The notes: a model not told the origin generated them from the sequence alone. Shown: positions 19,801-28,732, counted from the first letter of the stretch. The stretch: 64,000 nucleotides of DNA from Enterovibrio norvegicus_B (GCF_002876705.1 NZ_MDAG01000079.1:30539-94538); one strand, 5' to 3'. Translations and numbers: made by a program.

Positions 19801-21349
19801 TGGCTATGAAGATGCTGTTGCTTTGCTTGACAAGAGCAGTGAGCTTAACGAGCAGTTAAAAGCCAAGTTGGTTGACGCAGAACGCGCACGCACACGCTCA
19901 CGCGACACCGTGAAGCAAGTGCGTGACCAAGTGAACCAGTACAACCAATTGCTTGCCTCACTGAAAAGTTCGCACCAAGCGAAGCAAGAAACCGTGGCTG
20001 AATTTAAGCGTGAATTGGTTGAGCTTGGCGTGCGTGCCGATGTTGAAGCAGAAGAGCGCGCACGTATTCGTCGTGAAGAGCTACATGCACAATTGACACA
20101 ATCTCGTCAGCGTAAGAGTGAGCTAGAAAAAGGGTTAACCGCGATCGAGCTTGAAATGAAATCGCTGGTGAAAACCCTCAAGAAAGCGGGCAAAGAATAC
20201 TCTGAACTGCGTACGTTCGTGGTTAACGCCAAAGCCGGTTGGGTGGAAGTGCTGAAAATTGCGCGCACCAGCAATGTTGAGAAGCAGCTAAACCGTCGCG
20301 AAATGGCGTACATGTCTGCCGATGAACTGCGTTCGCTGTCAGATAAATCCTTGGGTGCGCTGCGCCTTGCGGTATCAGACAACGAGATTCTGCGTGATGC
20401 GCTGCGCGCGTCAGAAGACATGGCGCGCCCAGAACGTAAAGTGCTGTTCTATGTTGCGGTATACCAACACCTTCGTGAACGTATTCGTCACGATATTATC
20501 CGTACCGACGATCCTGTTGAGGCCATCGAAGAGATGGAAGTCGAGTTGGGCCGTCTAACCGAAGAGCTGACACAGCGTGAGAAGCGCCTTGCGATCAGTT
20601 CTGAGTCTGTGGCAAACATCATTCGTAAAACGATTCAGCGTGAGCAAAACCGCATTCGCTTGTTGAACCAAGGTTTATCAAACATTGGCTTCGGACAAGT
20701 GAAAGGGGTGCGTTTGAATGTGTCGATTCGTGATACGCACGCACAACTACTGGCTGGTCTGGCTGAAAATGCCGAACAGCACCAGGATTTGTTCGGTAAC
20801 AACCGCCTGACGTTCTCTGAAGCGATGGCGAAATTGTTCCAACGTTTGAACCCACATATCGACATGGGTCAGCGTTCACCGCAAATCTTGGGTGAAGAGC
20901 TGTTGGATTACCGTAACTACCTAGAGCTAGGCATCGAAGTTAACCGCGGTACAGACGGTTGGCTACGTGCCGAATCGGGCGCTCTGTCTACTGGTGAAGC
21001 GATCGGTACTGGTCAGGCAATCTTGTTGATGGTTGTTCAGAGCTGGGAAGAAGAATCACGTCGCTTGCGTGGTAAAGACGTGATCCCATGTCGTCTTTTG
21101 TTCCTCGATGAAGCTGCGCGTCTGGATACGAAATCCATTTCGACTTTGTTCGAGCTTTGTCATCGTCTCGACATGCAGTTGCTGATTGCAGCGCCAGAAA
21201 ACATTAGCCCAGAGCAGGGGACAACCTACAAACTAGTGCGTAAGATCTTTAATGATAAAGAACACGTGCATGTGGTGGGTTTACGCGGCTTTGGCGAAGT
21301 GTCTAAAGCTGAGTTACCGTTTGATGGTGAGCTTGAAAATGCGAGTTAA
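16889..21349 (+). CDS. mukB: Chromosome partition protein MukB (SMC-like condensin)
   Basis: MukB is the SMC-type ATPase of the gammaproteobacterial condensin that compacts and segregates the chromosome. 1486 residues. The N-terminal head has Walker A (LSGGNGAGKSTTMAAF, near residue 31). Two long coiled coils flank a hinge near residues 650-780 (GGTLLSEIYDDITMEDAPYF). The C-terminal head carries the signature ALSTGEAIGTGQAILL and Walker B RLLFLDEAARLD near 1400. Length and motifs are entirely regular. It ends the cmoM-mukF-mukE-mukB unit, with a terminator 30 bases after the stop. The presence of MukB rather than Smc supports a gammaproteobacterial host. Confidence 0.98.
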   Translation: MIQRGKYQSLTMVNWNGFFARTFDIDNLVTTLSGGNGAGKSTTMAAFITALIPDQSLLHFRNTTEAGSSNASRDKGLHGKLKPGACYAALDVVNSRNQRILFGVRLQQVAGRDKKVDIKPFIVQGLPANVKPTDVLIENVSSNQVRVRQLNEVKDALGQYETAQFKAFNSVTDYHAQMFEYGALPKKLRNQTDRSKFYRLIEASLYGGISSAITKSLRDYLLPQNGGVKKAFQDMEVALRENRMTLEAIKLTQRDRDLFKHLITESTNYVASDYMRHANERRKKLELALQRRGELLGSRRQLDDFQGTFGRMTDELDALSESQTHLELDHQSASDHLQLVQTAVRQQEKVERYQEDLEELAVRLEEQMMVVEEATEQLVMQEEQAHLSEEEVDSLKTQLADYQQALDMQQTRALQYQQAVKALEKARELTGNDELDQNNATSELGALKADEDKQTSELLSLKHKLDMSSAAAKQFERGLELVRSIAGDVSRSEAGQKARDVIVKGREYGHVAQNADQLTAQHRDLERQMRSFQQAKTLSEQYQRQFNASVVSEDDVELELNRQQERLETAEEAVGEQADKVRELQRNENDVNAKIVEFEKVAPAWIAAQDALEKLADQTDAELYDSQAVLDTMQKVMVTERQTLDTRDKLAVEKQALEAEIERLAQPGGSGDARLQSLADTLGGTLLSEIYDDITMEDAPYFSAMYGPARHAIVVPDLKGIKEKLVDIDDCPDDLYIIEGEAEGFDDSVFDADEMEGAVCVHLNDRQLRYSRFPKVPLFGRAAREHRLENLREKREELVEGYAKASFDSQKLQRLTQSFNHFVSAHLNVAFNEDPEAALKVQREKRSSIQRQLGQLRENEQQVRSQLTGSKEAMGLLNKLQHVVNALEDETLEARLEEIESRLSMADEARHFVREHGKALAELEGLASTLDADPEQFDALTASYQQADEALQLLKKKLFALSDLVERRHHFGYEDAVALLDKSSELNEQLKAKLVDAERARTRSRDTVKQVRDQVNQYNQLLASLKSSHQAKQETVAEFKRELVELGVRADVEAEERARIRREELHAQLTQSRQRKSELEKGLTAIELEMKSLVKTLKKAGKEYSELRTFVVNAKAGWVEVLKIARTSNVEKQLNRREMAYMSADELRSLSDKSLGALRLAVSDNEILRDALRASEDMARPERKVLFYVAVYQHLRERIRHDIIRTDDPVEAIEEMEVELGRLTEELTQREKRLAISSESVANIIRKTIQREQNRIRLLNQGLSNIGFGQVKGVRLNVSIRDTHAQLLAGLAENAEQHQDLFGNNRLTFSEAMAKLFQRLNPHIDMGQRSPQILGEELLDYRNYLELGIEVNRGTDGWLRAESGALSTGEAIGTGQAILLMVVQSWEEESRRLRGKDVIPCRLLFLDEAARLDTKSISTLFELCHRLDMQLLIAAPENISPEQGTTYKLVRKIFNDKEHVHVVGLRGFGEVSKAELPFDGELENAS

Positions 21350-21379
21350 GTGAACGCTGTTCGCTTGTGGATCAAATAG

Positions 21380-21407
21380 AAAGGCCAGCGAAAGCTGGCC
21401 TTTTTTG
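21380..21407 (+). terminator. Terminator of the mukFEB operon
   Basis: Arms AAGGCCAGC / GCTGGCCTT with a GAAA loop and six Ts. It lies between mukB and the convergent chemoreceptor gene. Confidence 0.9.
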
Positions 21408-21430
21408 ATCATAGTGCCAATTGACTCACA

Positions 21431-23746
21431 CTAAGCAATTTTGAACATACCAATCTGCTTGGTTAATTGTCGTGTTTGTTCGTTGATCAGATGCGCTGTG
21501 GTGTCGGTATCATGGGTTTTCTCGGAAACCGATTTCGCCGAGCGTGCGATGTTGTTCACATTCGATGTGATCTCTTCTGTGACCGATGACTGCTGACTTG
21601 CGGCAGTAGCAATTTGAGTGTTCATGACACTGATTTCGGTCATCATGTTTTCGATTTCGGCTAGCATGCTGTTGTTCTTACCGCAATTGTCTACGCTACT
21701 GGCGACAAACTCGTTAGCACTTGTAATGCCCGCCACAGCTTTTGTCGTTTCAGCCTGCAGAGATTGCACCTTGGCGCGGATTTCTTCTGTGGATGTTTGC
21801 GTTCGAATTGCTAGTGAGCGAACTTCATCAGCCACCACGCTGAAACCACGACCTTGCTCACCAGCACGAGCCGCTTCAATCGCAGCATTCAACGCCAATA
21901 GGTTGGTTTGTTCTGCTATCCCTTGAATTACATCAAGTACAGTACCTATCGAATCGCTTTCTGCGGAGAGTTGCTCCATAGATGCTGTTGCATCACGCAT
22001 TTTCTCAGAGAGATCGGTAATCTCTTTTACTAATTGTTTGCCGACACTCGTGCCTTGTTTTACCGAACTCACGACATTTTGCGATGATTCAGACGCATTG
22101 TTGGCAAAGCTAGCCACTTCCGAAATGGACGCGTTCATTTCACTGGCGGCGGTTGCCACTTGATTAGAGTTCGCTGCTTGCGCATCAACTTCAGTTTGCA
22201 TGCCATTAATGTTGCCCTGAATATCAGTAGACGCACTGTCTAACGCTTTTACTGTATTGTCAGCACCTTGGATAACTGTCAGGAAATCTTTCAACATCAC
22301 ATTCATTGATTTCGAGAGTTCGGTAAGTTCGTCATTCCCTCGTGTGTCTAACTGAACCGTTAAATCATGTGTCGTGGCGATATGAGCAATGCGTTTGCTA
22401 AATGACGTGATAGGTTTGCTAATGCTGCCAGCGATCAACCATGCGATCACCAATGACAAAGTAATAATAATGGCACCCACAATCGATGCTGTTTTATAAA
22501 GGGCGTTGTTGAGTAAAACAACTTCATGTAGGGCTTCTTCTTTTTCTAATTCAGAGACCAAAGCCCACTTTTTGCCAAAAATACTCATCATGCTGTAAGC
22601 GGCAAAAACTTCTTTGTTTGCGTGATTCTGGCCAACAGAAAACCCTGTTTCTCCGGCGAGAGCCGCGTTGACATGTGTGGATTTAATGGGTTGTTGCCCC
22701 GATGAAGACTCAGTGACGTCAATACGCTCAATCGTGTCGCTGTTCACACCGGTTTGGCGCAACATGTCGATATATGCGGACTTGTCTTGTTCAAGGAGGC
22801 GGTTTTGAGAACGCATCAGGTTATCTGGGCCAACAATAAATGTTTCCCCCGAATTGCCGAGTCCATTGTCTTTCCAGTGCCCGCCGTAGGTCATGATGTG
22901 GTTGATGTTGTCAATTGGCATTTGGAATATCAACACACCGATGGTTTGGCCGTTTTTGACAATGGGTGATCCAACGAAGGAAGCAGGGCTGTCATAAGAA
23001 GGGAAGTAAGGCGAGAAGTCTTCAAAGCTGAACTCACCTTTGCTAAGGGTCTTTGAAGCATTGAAAACATCCGCGATACCGCTTTTCGCGTAAGGTCCAG
23101 ATTCTAGATTGGTCGCGTAATCGAGTTCTTTAAATACTGAATAAACGATGTTGCCATTGAGGTCGACCAGGAAAATGTCGTAGTAACCAAATGACTCCAA
23201 AAAAGTCCGGTAATTCGAATGAAACACTTCATGCACTTCGCTGTATGTGGTTTGGTCCGTCGCTTTGTCGAGGAGGTGTTTGTTTCCGAGTGAGTTTTCA
23301 TTAACGCCGATGTAGGCTTGCTGCAACAGCTGACCAGCAACGCCGATATCATCCAAGCTCGACACAACATCGACAGATTTTGCATTGGTGTCTTGGTAGG
23401 TTTTCCCAAACTCATTAACGTAGTAATCACGTAATTTGTTAGCTTGGTTTTCTGTGATGACTGCCTCTGTCGGCACACTTTGAAATGATTGTGCAAACTG
23501 CAACATGGCGTCTTCTGTCATTGTTGAATTTGCTAAGTTAGTTAATTGCTTACCAATACCTTCAAAGTATTGTTCTATTTCAGCTTTCTTCACTTCTCTC
23601 ACGGAAAGCAGCTGATTTTGAATTTGGTGCTCAAGTGCGAGGCTCGATGCGCGGTTTGCAGTAATTGTCATGATCGCCGTAGTTGCAATGACGGTAACAA
23701 TACTCATGGCAATGAATGCTGTTCTTATTTTTGTGGATATTCTCAT
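21431..23746 (-). CDS. Methyl-accepting chemotaxis protein with large periplasmic sensor
   Basis: A 771-residue chemoreceptor. Seen: an N-terminal membrane helix (residues 8-30), a periplasmic region of about 370 residues that looks like a double Cache sensor (DIFLVDLNGNIVYSVFKELDYATNL near 195 and a second lobe ending GQNHANKEVFAAYSMMSIFGKKWALVSE), a second helix near 412-435, a HAMP domain to about 485, and a coiled-coil signalling domain. The hairpin tip EQTNLLALNAAIEAARAGEQGRG is near 605-630. The C-terminus has no NWETF-type receptor-binding pentapeptide. The ligand cannot be read from sequence. It is a single-gene unit, with AGGGA upstream of the ATG. Confidence 0.95.
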   Translation of the reverse strand: MRISTKIRTAFIAMSIVTVIATTAIMTITANRASSLALEHQIQNQLLSVREVKKAEIEQYFEGIGKQLTNLANSTMTEDAMLQFAQSFQSVPTEAVITENQANKLRDYYVNEFGKTYQDTNAKSVDVVSSLDDIGVAGQLLQQAYIGVNENSLGNKHLLDKATDQTTYSEVHEVFHSNYRTFLESFGYYDIFLVDLNGNIVYSVFKELDYATNLESGPYAKSGIADVFNASKTLSKGEFSFEDFSPYFPSYDSPASFVGSPIVKNGQTIGVLIFQMPIDNINHIMTYGGHWKDNGLGNSGETFIVGPDNLMRSQNRLLEQDKSAYIDMLRQTGVNSDTIERIDVTESSSGQQPIKSTHVNAALAGETGFSVGQNHANKEVFAAYSMMSIFGKKWALVSELEKEEALHEVVLLNNALYKTASIVGAIIITLSLVIAWLIAGSISKPITSFSKRIAHIATTHDLTVQLDTRGNDELTELSKSMNVMLKDFLTVIQGADNTVKALDSASTDIQGNINGMQTEVDAQAANSNQVATAASEMNASISEVASFANNASESSQNVVSSVKQGTSVGKQLVKEITDLSEKMRDATASMEQLSAESDSIGTVLDVIQGIAEQTNLLALNAAIEAARAGEQGRGFSVVADEVRSLAIRTQTSTEEIRAKVQSLQAETTKAVAGITSANEFVASSVDNCGKNNSMLAEIENMMTEISVMNTQIATAASQQSSVTEEITSNVNNIARSAKSVSEKTHDTDTTAHLINEQTRQLTKQIGMFKIA

Positions 23747-23898
23747 TTCACATCGTCCCTTTTATGAACCTGATGTTTCAAAATTAACAAGTTAAGTGTA
23801 GGTGGGAACGATCCTCTTCGTGGCTTTTTGTCCAGAGGTCGCATGAAAAGGTATTGTTAGGGCAATGAAATAGAAGGCGAAAATTTGGTGCCGCCCAG

Positions 23899-23933
23899 AA
23901 GAAAGGGAAAACAGAAGCTGTTTTCCCTTTCTT
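23899..23933 (-). terminator. Terminator-like hairpin after the GNAT gene
   Basis: A perfect 16-bp stem (AAGAAAGGGAAAACAG and its complement) with a 3-base loop, just downstream of the reverse-strand GNAT gene. The T-rich tract is inside the 3' arm rather than after it. Confidence 0.75.
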
Positions 23934-23959
23934 CGTGGTGTTGGATTAAGCGTTAGGGA

Positions 23960-24466
23960 TCAGAAATCTGATACGGCAGCTTCCAATATGGCAACGGAGT
24001 AATATTGGTCGAACTTGAATCCGACGTCGGTTAAATAGCCCACTTGCTCAAAGCCAAATTTTTTATGAAGTGCAAGTGAGGCATCGTTCGGTAAGGTAAT
24101 GACGGAATACGCACGTTTGACGGGGGAATCAGCCATTTTTTTGAGAAGCGCCTGCATTAACATAGAACCAAGACCTTTGGCTTTTAGATCATGACGCAAG
24201 TAAATAGTAATTTCGGAGCTGATGCGATAAGCGAGCTTTTCACGAAACTCGCTATTGTAAGCAAAACCAATAACATCACCAGCTTCGTCTTCTTTTACCA
24301 GAACATGGTAGTAGCCATTGCTATTGGCGAGCTTCTTAAACCACGTTTTTCTTCGCTCGATTGACCACGGCTCGTAATCAAATGTGATGGCAGTGTTGAC
24401 CACATAGTGGTTGTAAATGTCGTTGATGGCTTCAATGTCATCGACAGTGGCGGTTCTGATTGTCAT
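23960..24466 (-). CDS. GNAT family N-acetyltransferase (phosphinothricin acetyltransferase-like)
   Basis: 168 residues of the Pat/YncA branch of GNAT enzymes, which acetylate an amino group of a small molecule such as an amino acid analogue. Seen: the N-terminal MTIRTATVDDIEAINDIYNHYV, typical of this branch, VIGFAYNSEF, the acetyl-CoA loop region LRHDLKAKGLGSMLMQALL near residue 95, and KKFGFEQVGYLTDVGFKFDQYYSVAIL at the end. It lies 32 bases after the amino-acid racemase gene on the same strand, so the two may work on related substrates. The substrate is unknown. Confidence 0.85.
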   Translation of the reverse strand: MTIRTATVDDIEAINDIYNHYVVNTAITFDYEPWSIERRKTWFKKLANSNGYYHVLVKEDEAGDVIGFAYNSEFREKLAYRISSEITIYLRHDLKAKGLGSMLMQALLKKMADSPVKRAYSVITLPNDASLALHKKFGFEQVGYLTDVGFKFDQYYSVAILEAAVSDF

Positions 24467-24498
24467 CGCTTTACTTCCTATTTAAACGAGACGCGCTG

Positions 24499-25191
24499 TT
24501 ACTCTGCGAGCGCAAGTTTGATTGCCGCTTCAGCATGCAACTCTGTGGTGTCATACAAAGGGACAGTGGTATGGTTTTGTTGCACGAGCAAACCAATCTC
24601 AGTGCAACCTAAAATAACACCTTCTGCGCCCTGTGCTTTTAAATCGTCAATGATGGATAGATACTGCTTGCGCGAATGCGCTGACACTTCGCCTTGGCAA
24701 AGTTCTTGATAAATGACTTCATGTACCACGTCTTGTTGCCATGCTGGCGGCACAGAGACGGTAATGCCGAAAGACTCAATGCGCTCTTTATAAAAGGGTT
24801 CTGACATAGTGAAGCGCGTACCGAGCAATCCAACGTGGCTAATTTTGTCTTTCAACAAACGTTCCGCAGTGGCATCTGCGATATGAATAAGTGGGACAGA
24901 AATAGCATCAGACACTTCTTTAGCAACTTTATGCATGGTGTTGGTGCCGATCATCATAAAATCTGCCCCTGCTTTCTCTAGTCGTTGCGCTTCTTTGATC
25001 AAAGCATCTGCAGACTTATCCCATGCATTGCTGCGCTGAAAGGCCTCAATCTCTGAAAAATCCACACTACTGAGCAATAACTTTGCTGAATGATGTCCAC
25101 CAAGCGTGTTTCTGGTCTGTTGATTTAAGAGTCGGTAATAGGTGGATGTGGATTCCCAGCTCATCCCGCCGATTAAGCCAATTGTTTTCAT
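24499..25191 (-). CDS. Aspartate/glutamate racemase family protein (YgeA-like amino acid racemase)
   Basis: A 230-residue cofactor-independent racemase. The N-terminus MKTIGLIGGMSWESTSTYY is diagnostic of the family. In aspartate racemases two Cys residues act as acid and base. Here the second is present (GCTEIG, Cys near 196), but the first is replaced by Thr83 in GTNTMHK, the same substitution I recall for E. coli YgeA, which is reported to racemise several amino acids slowly. It is therefore more likely YgeA-like than a dedicated aspartate racemase. It is probably the first gene of a pair with the GNAT gene. Confidence 0.88.
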   Translation of the reverse strand: MKTIGLIGGMSWESTSTYYRLLNQQTRNTLGGHHSAKLLLSSVDFSEIEAFQRSNAWDKSADALIKEAQRLEKAGADFMMIGTNTMHKVAKEVSDAISVPLIHIADATAERLLKDKISHVGLLGTRFTMSEPFYKERIESFGITVSVPPAWQQDVVHEVIYQELCQGEVSAHSRKQYLSIIDDLKAQGAEGVILGCTEIGLLVQQNHTTVPLYDTTELHAEAAIKLALAE

Positions 25192-25438
25192 TTACGCATC
25201 CTTACTCGTTGAACATTCTCTCGTTATAACACACTGATGCTCTGTGAAACATAGCGATAAAAGGGGATGGTGTGCGTTGCTAACGATGTTTAAGGTCGAG
25301 AGAGTATGAGAAGAGAGGGAGCTGAGAAAAAGTAGAAAAGAAAATCATGCTCCATTTCAGGCTCTGTGTAAAAACGTTCCTTTAATGAGCACGCTGCGCC
25401 GAATCAGCAAGACAGGTTGAAGGAGGAGGATTAGCAAG

Positions 25439-26653
25439 CTAGACACTTTTGACGGTGGCGCCGACGCCTTTGAGCCAGTTTCTATACCAACTTGACAATG
25501 ACTCAATCGGCTTAGGTCGGCAAATCAAAAAACCTTGCAAGAGAATGCCGGGATGATGTCTGGTTAAATAATCCAAATCTTCAAAATGCTCTATGCCTTC
25601 CGCAACTAAATCGACGTCAAATGATTCAGTAATGTCCACTAAGGATTGGACGATAACTTGGCTGAATTGGTCAGCATGGATTTGATTGATCAAGGTGCGG
25701 TCTATTTTTACTTCCGTGAATGGCAGGCTTCTGAGCTGTTGAATGTTCGTAAAACCGGTTCCAAAATCATCGAGCGACACACCATACCCATGTATACGCA
25801 ATCGGTTCAATGACTCCATTTGCTCTGAAGACTTGAGTTCATATTCTTCAGTGATTTCTAACACGATGCGGGATTTTTCGATGTTTCTATCTTGGAAAAG
25901 GTTTTCAAGGCGGTTCGGAATATCAAGATCTGACAATTGGGATGGCGATAAATTAATGCTGATTTTAACCGTGTCACCAAAAATATCAGACAGTTCCTTC
26001 ATATGGTCCGCGGTTGCTTCCGCTAACTGCATGGTAATCAAATCCATGAGGTCAAAGCGGATTGCGGTTGGGATGAACCGACCAGGAAGAATGGCATCTG
26101 GTTGACCTGGGGAAACGATTCGTGCGAGTACTTCTAAGCTTTCCACTCGGTTTGTTTCTGGATTGAGCTTGGGTTGGTAGTAAGGCATCACCTGTCGGTG
26201 GACGATGTAGGTGATCAGTTCCTTTTTTGACATTTGTTCGTAATTCAAAAACTTACGTTCTTCGGCTTGATGTAGCCTGTCCATCACCAACTGTAATGCA
26301 TCCATCTTGATGGGTTTTGAAATGTTGCCGATTAAACAAACGTGTTGTTGACGGGCGACCTCCGCTGCCAACTCAATGATTCGAATATCCAATTCGGACA
26401 CGATGCAGATCCCCCCCTTGTAGTGCATTTCACCAAGGTGACGAATAAGGCCCATTCCGTCGATATCAGGCATGTTTAAATCTGTGAATACGACATCATA
26501 GCGCGTAGGGTATTGATGTAATTCAGCAAGTGCTTTGATCGGAGAAGAGTATGTGGTGACATTGTGGTAGCCAAGATCATTCAGCATTGTATTAATCATG
26601 ACCAACATAACCTCTGAATCATCGATTATGATGATGCGGATTGTTTCATCCAT
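25439..26653 (-). CDS. Response regulator with EAL domain (cyclic-di-GMP phosphodiesterase)
   Basis: 404 residues: a receiver domain (residues 1-125) with the acidic pocket D11-D12, phosphoacceptor D58 in FTDLNMPD and a Lys near 112 (SKPIK), followed by an EAL domain from about 155. The catalytic set looks complete: E in ESLEVLARI (EVL instead of EAL), N in SINLSPSQL, E in LEITEEY, the DD pair in LDDFGTGF, K in VKIDRTLI, E in AEGIEHFED and the Q of LQGFLICRP. It should hydrolyse cyclic di-GMP under control of phosphorylation. No sensor kinase is adjacent, so it is an orphan regulator, similar in plan to VieA-type proteins but without their HTH. Confidence 0.92.
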   Translation of the reverse strand: MDETIRIIIIDDSEVMLVMINTMLNDLGYHNVTTYSSPIKALAELHQYPTRYDVVFTDLNMPDIDGMGLIRHLGEMHYKGGICIVSELDIRIIELAAEVARQQHVCLIGNISKPIKMDALQLVMDRLHQAEERKFLNYEQMSKKELITYIVHRQVMPYYQPKLNPETNRVESLEVLARIVSPGQPDAILPGRFIPTAIRFDLMDLITMQLAEATADHMKELSDIFGDTVKISINLSPSQLSDLDIPNRLENLFQDRNIEKSRIVLEITEEYELKSSEQMESLNRLRIHGYGVSLDDFGTGFTNIQQLRSLPFTEVKIDRTLINQIHADQFSQVIVQSLVDITESFDVDLVAEGIEHFEDLDYLTRHHPGILLQGFLICRPKPIESLSSWYRNWLKGVGATVKSV

Positions 26654-26974
26654 GTTTCCGATCCTAAAGAGAGTAGTTATATAAAACTAGATGCTTATCT
26701 GTTGATTTCAATAGTAAGTGTAAGGTTTATTGTTCAGATCGTTTCCAATGTGGTCTTTTAATTAGGCATATTAGTGGGTTAGTCAATTGAAATGCGATGA
26801 GTCTAACTATTTAGGCTTGCTGTTGAACAATCCTTGCAATAGAAGTGCCTTCTTTAACCGTGTGTGATGCCCGAAAGTGGCCAGTCATTCGAGAGAAATC
26901 ACAGTAATCTTGCTGCTAAATGCAAAGTACTTCAGCGTGCTGAGGTTCAAAAAATAAGGGAATAGGGAAAGAAG
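26654..26974. other. Divergent intergenic region (REC-EAL / EamA)
   Basis: About 320 AT-rich bases that must hold the two divergent promoters. I see no gene, terminator or clear operator. Confidence 0.5.
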
Positions 26975-27871
26975 ATGGAAATGAAGCAAAAAGACGTTGC
27001 TGAACTGCTTTTGCTCGCAGCCTTATGGGGAGCTTCGTTCCTTTTTATTCGATATGCGGTGCCAGATTTTGGTCCATTTGCGTTGATCATGGTCCGTGTT
27101 GTGTTGGCGTCCGTCCTGTTGTTGCCGATATTGATGATAAGAAAACAGCTACATGAATTTCGTGCGAACTGGTTTCATTCCTGTTGCGTTGGCTTGTTCA
27201 GTTCGGCAATTCCTTTTGTGTTGTTTGCCTTTGCTATGATGAATGTTTCTAGTGGTTTTGCTGCCATTCTTAATGCAAGTACGCCGATTTGGGGGGCGAT
27301 CATCGCTTATTTCTGGCTGGGCGACAAACTCACATACACACGCATGACTGGGCTATTGATAGGCGTTGTGGGCGTGATGGTCTTGGTGTGGGGCAAGCTT
27401 GATTTTGGCTCAAGTGGGCTAGGGTGGTCTGTGCTGGCTGTCATTGGTGCGACCGTGTTTTATGGCATATCAGCCAGCTATGCAAAACGCTTTCTCAAAG
27501 GGGTTCCGCCTCTTGTTACGGCAGCGGGTAGTCAAATAGGTTCTTCCATCGCGCTATTACCTTTGGGTCTTCTATTTTGGCCCGAGGTTAACCCAAGCCA
27601 AGCAAGTTGGATTGCAGCCGTTATTTTGGGATTTGTGTCCACTGGGTTTGCCTACATCTTATATTTTCGACTGATTGAGCGTGTCGGGCCGACCAATGCG
27701 ATCACTGTAACGTACCTCATTCCTTTGTTCGCGGCGGTATGGGGGTATTTCTTGTTGGATGAGAGCGTCACGCTGAGAATGATTTTAGGTGCTGGCACGA
27801 TCTTCCTAGGAACAGCGCTTGCAACGGGGTTGGTCAAGTTCGGTAAACGCACGCCATCTAAGGAGAGTTAG
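26975..27871 (+). CDS. EamA/DMT family transporter
   Basis: A 298-residue inner-membrane protein with ten predicted helices in two EamA repeats (AALWGASFLFIRYA near residue 14; GWSVLAVIGATVFYGISASYAKRFL near 150). The drug/metabolite transporter superfamily exports metabolites, amino acids or toxic compounds by exchange or proton coupling. The substrate cannot be read from sequence. A second Met lies two codons after the first; AGGGAAAG lies upstream. It is convergent with the MarR gene through a shared terminator, so the two are not co-transcribed. Confidence 0.9.
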   Translation: MEMKQKDVAELLLLAALWGASFLFIRYAVPDFGPFALIMVRVVLASVLLLPILMIRKQLHEFRANWFHSCCVGLFSSAIPFVLFAFAMMNVSSGFAAILNASTPIWGAIIAYFWLGDKLTYTRMTGLLIGVVGVMVLVWGKLDFGSSGLGWSVLAVIGATVFYGISASYAKRFLKGVPPLVTAAGSQIGSSIALLPLGLLFWPEVNPSQASWIAAVILGFVSTGFAYILYFRLIERVGPTNAITVTYLIPLFAAVWGYFLLDESVTLRMILGAGTIFLGTALATGLVKFGKRTPSKES

Positions 27872-27921
27872 GAAGGTTGATTCACGAGCGTTGAATGTTG
27901 CGAGTGAAAAAGAACGATGAT

Positions 27922-27948
27922 GAAAAAAGGCCCTAGGGCCTTTTTTTA
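27922..27948. terminator. Bidirectional terminator between EamA and MarR genes
   Basis: Near-perfect palindrome A-run GGCCC TA GGGCC T-run; it overlaps the stop codon of the reverse-strand MarR gene. Confidence 0.9.
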
Positions 27949-28431
27949 ATGTGTTTCATCGAACTTGGTAAGAGGGGTAACTTCAAGAAGTGGTGCAGCG
28001 TCGATGTTTTCAGCGTTCATCATTGATGATATGCGCTGTACAGAAGAAATGAGCAGAGATTGTTCCCATTCTTCGAGAGACTGAAAGCGCGAAATAAAGC
28101 TTTCCTGCAAGGGTTTTGGTGCTTGTTGCAGGGCTTGTTGGCCTTCTGGCGTCAAGTGCGCATGGACCTTACGTTTATCCAAGTTGCTTCTTACACGCAC
28201 AATAAGGTTACGGCTGGCAAGGCGGTCCAATATTGTGGTCGCGGTTGCCTGGCTCATGTTGGTATGGTTTGAAAGTTGGCGAATAGTCACTTCATCCAAT
28301 TCGTCAATGGCTCTCATTAGTACGAGCTGCGGGCCTGTTAGACCGGCCTCTTTATTTAGCTTTCTTGAGTGCAAATCGATGGCGCGAATGATTTGCCTAA
28401 GCGCTACCAACACCTCTTCATGCTTCTCCAT
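27946..28431 (-). CDS. MarR family transcriptional regulator (possibly CosR/EctR-like)
   Basis: 161 residues from the ATG at 28431, which has GGAG eight bases upstream; the frame reaches back to 28530, but that extension has no such site. Winged-helix features: EVTIRQLSNHTNMSQATATTILDRL (recognition helix region near residues 52-76) and RVRSNLDKRKVHAHLTPEG (wing, near 83-101). The N-terminus EEVLVALRQIIRAIDLHSRKLNKEAGLTGPQL resembles, from memory, the CosR/EctR1 subgroup that controls compatible-solute genes, but no ectoine or betaine genes are adjacent. It is divergent from the iron cluster, 343 bases away. Confidence 0.85.
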   Translation of the reverse strand: MEKHEEVLVALRQIIRAIDLHSRKLNKEAGLTGPQLVLMRAIDELDEVTIRQLSNHTNMSQATATTILDRLASRNLIVRVRSNLDKRKVHAHLTPEGQQALQQAPKPLQESFISRFQSLEEWEQSLLISSVQRISSMMNAENIDAAPLLEVTPLTKFDETH

Positions 28432-28672
28432 CGAAGCGTCTCCTTTAAACAGCTGTAGGATGTTAAAAATCCGGCGAATTATCTGTTCTATACGTAAATA
28501 TTTAAAGGTTTTTTCCGTATTTCTTACCAAACCTTACACATGAGTCGCTGATTATGCGAACTCATTTGGTTTCAATCTCGCTTGTGTCCTAATTTGGTTA
28601 CGTAGCAATTGCATGAGGTATGCAAATTAAGGCGTAAAAGAGAGAGAGGAAAGAGTGAAAACTAAAACTAAA

Positions 28673-28687
28673 TGATATTATTTATCA
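28673..28687 (+). promoter_or_regulatory. Fur-like box 1 upstream of imelysin gene
   Basis: TGATATTATTTATCA matches the 7-1-7 Fur consensus TGATAATNATTATCA at 12 of 14 defined positions. It lies 88 bases before the start codon of the iron cluster's first gene. Confidence 0.75.
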
Positions 28688-28717
28688 TTAGCATTTGAAA
28701 TTAACTGAGTATGAATG

Positions 28718-28732
28718 TAATAATCGTTATCA
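28718..28732 (+). promoter_or_regulatory. Fur-like box 2 upstream of imelysin gene
   Basis: TAATAATCGTTATCA matches the 7-1-7 Fur consensus at 12 of 14 defined positions, 30 bases after the first box and 43 bases before the start codon. Tandem boxes suggest tight iron repression. Confidence 0.75.
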
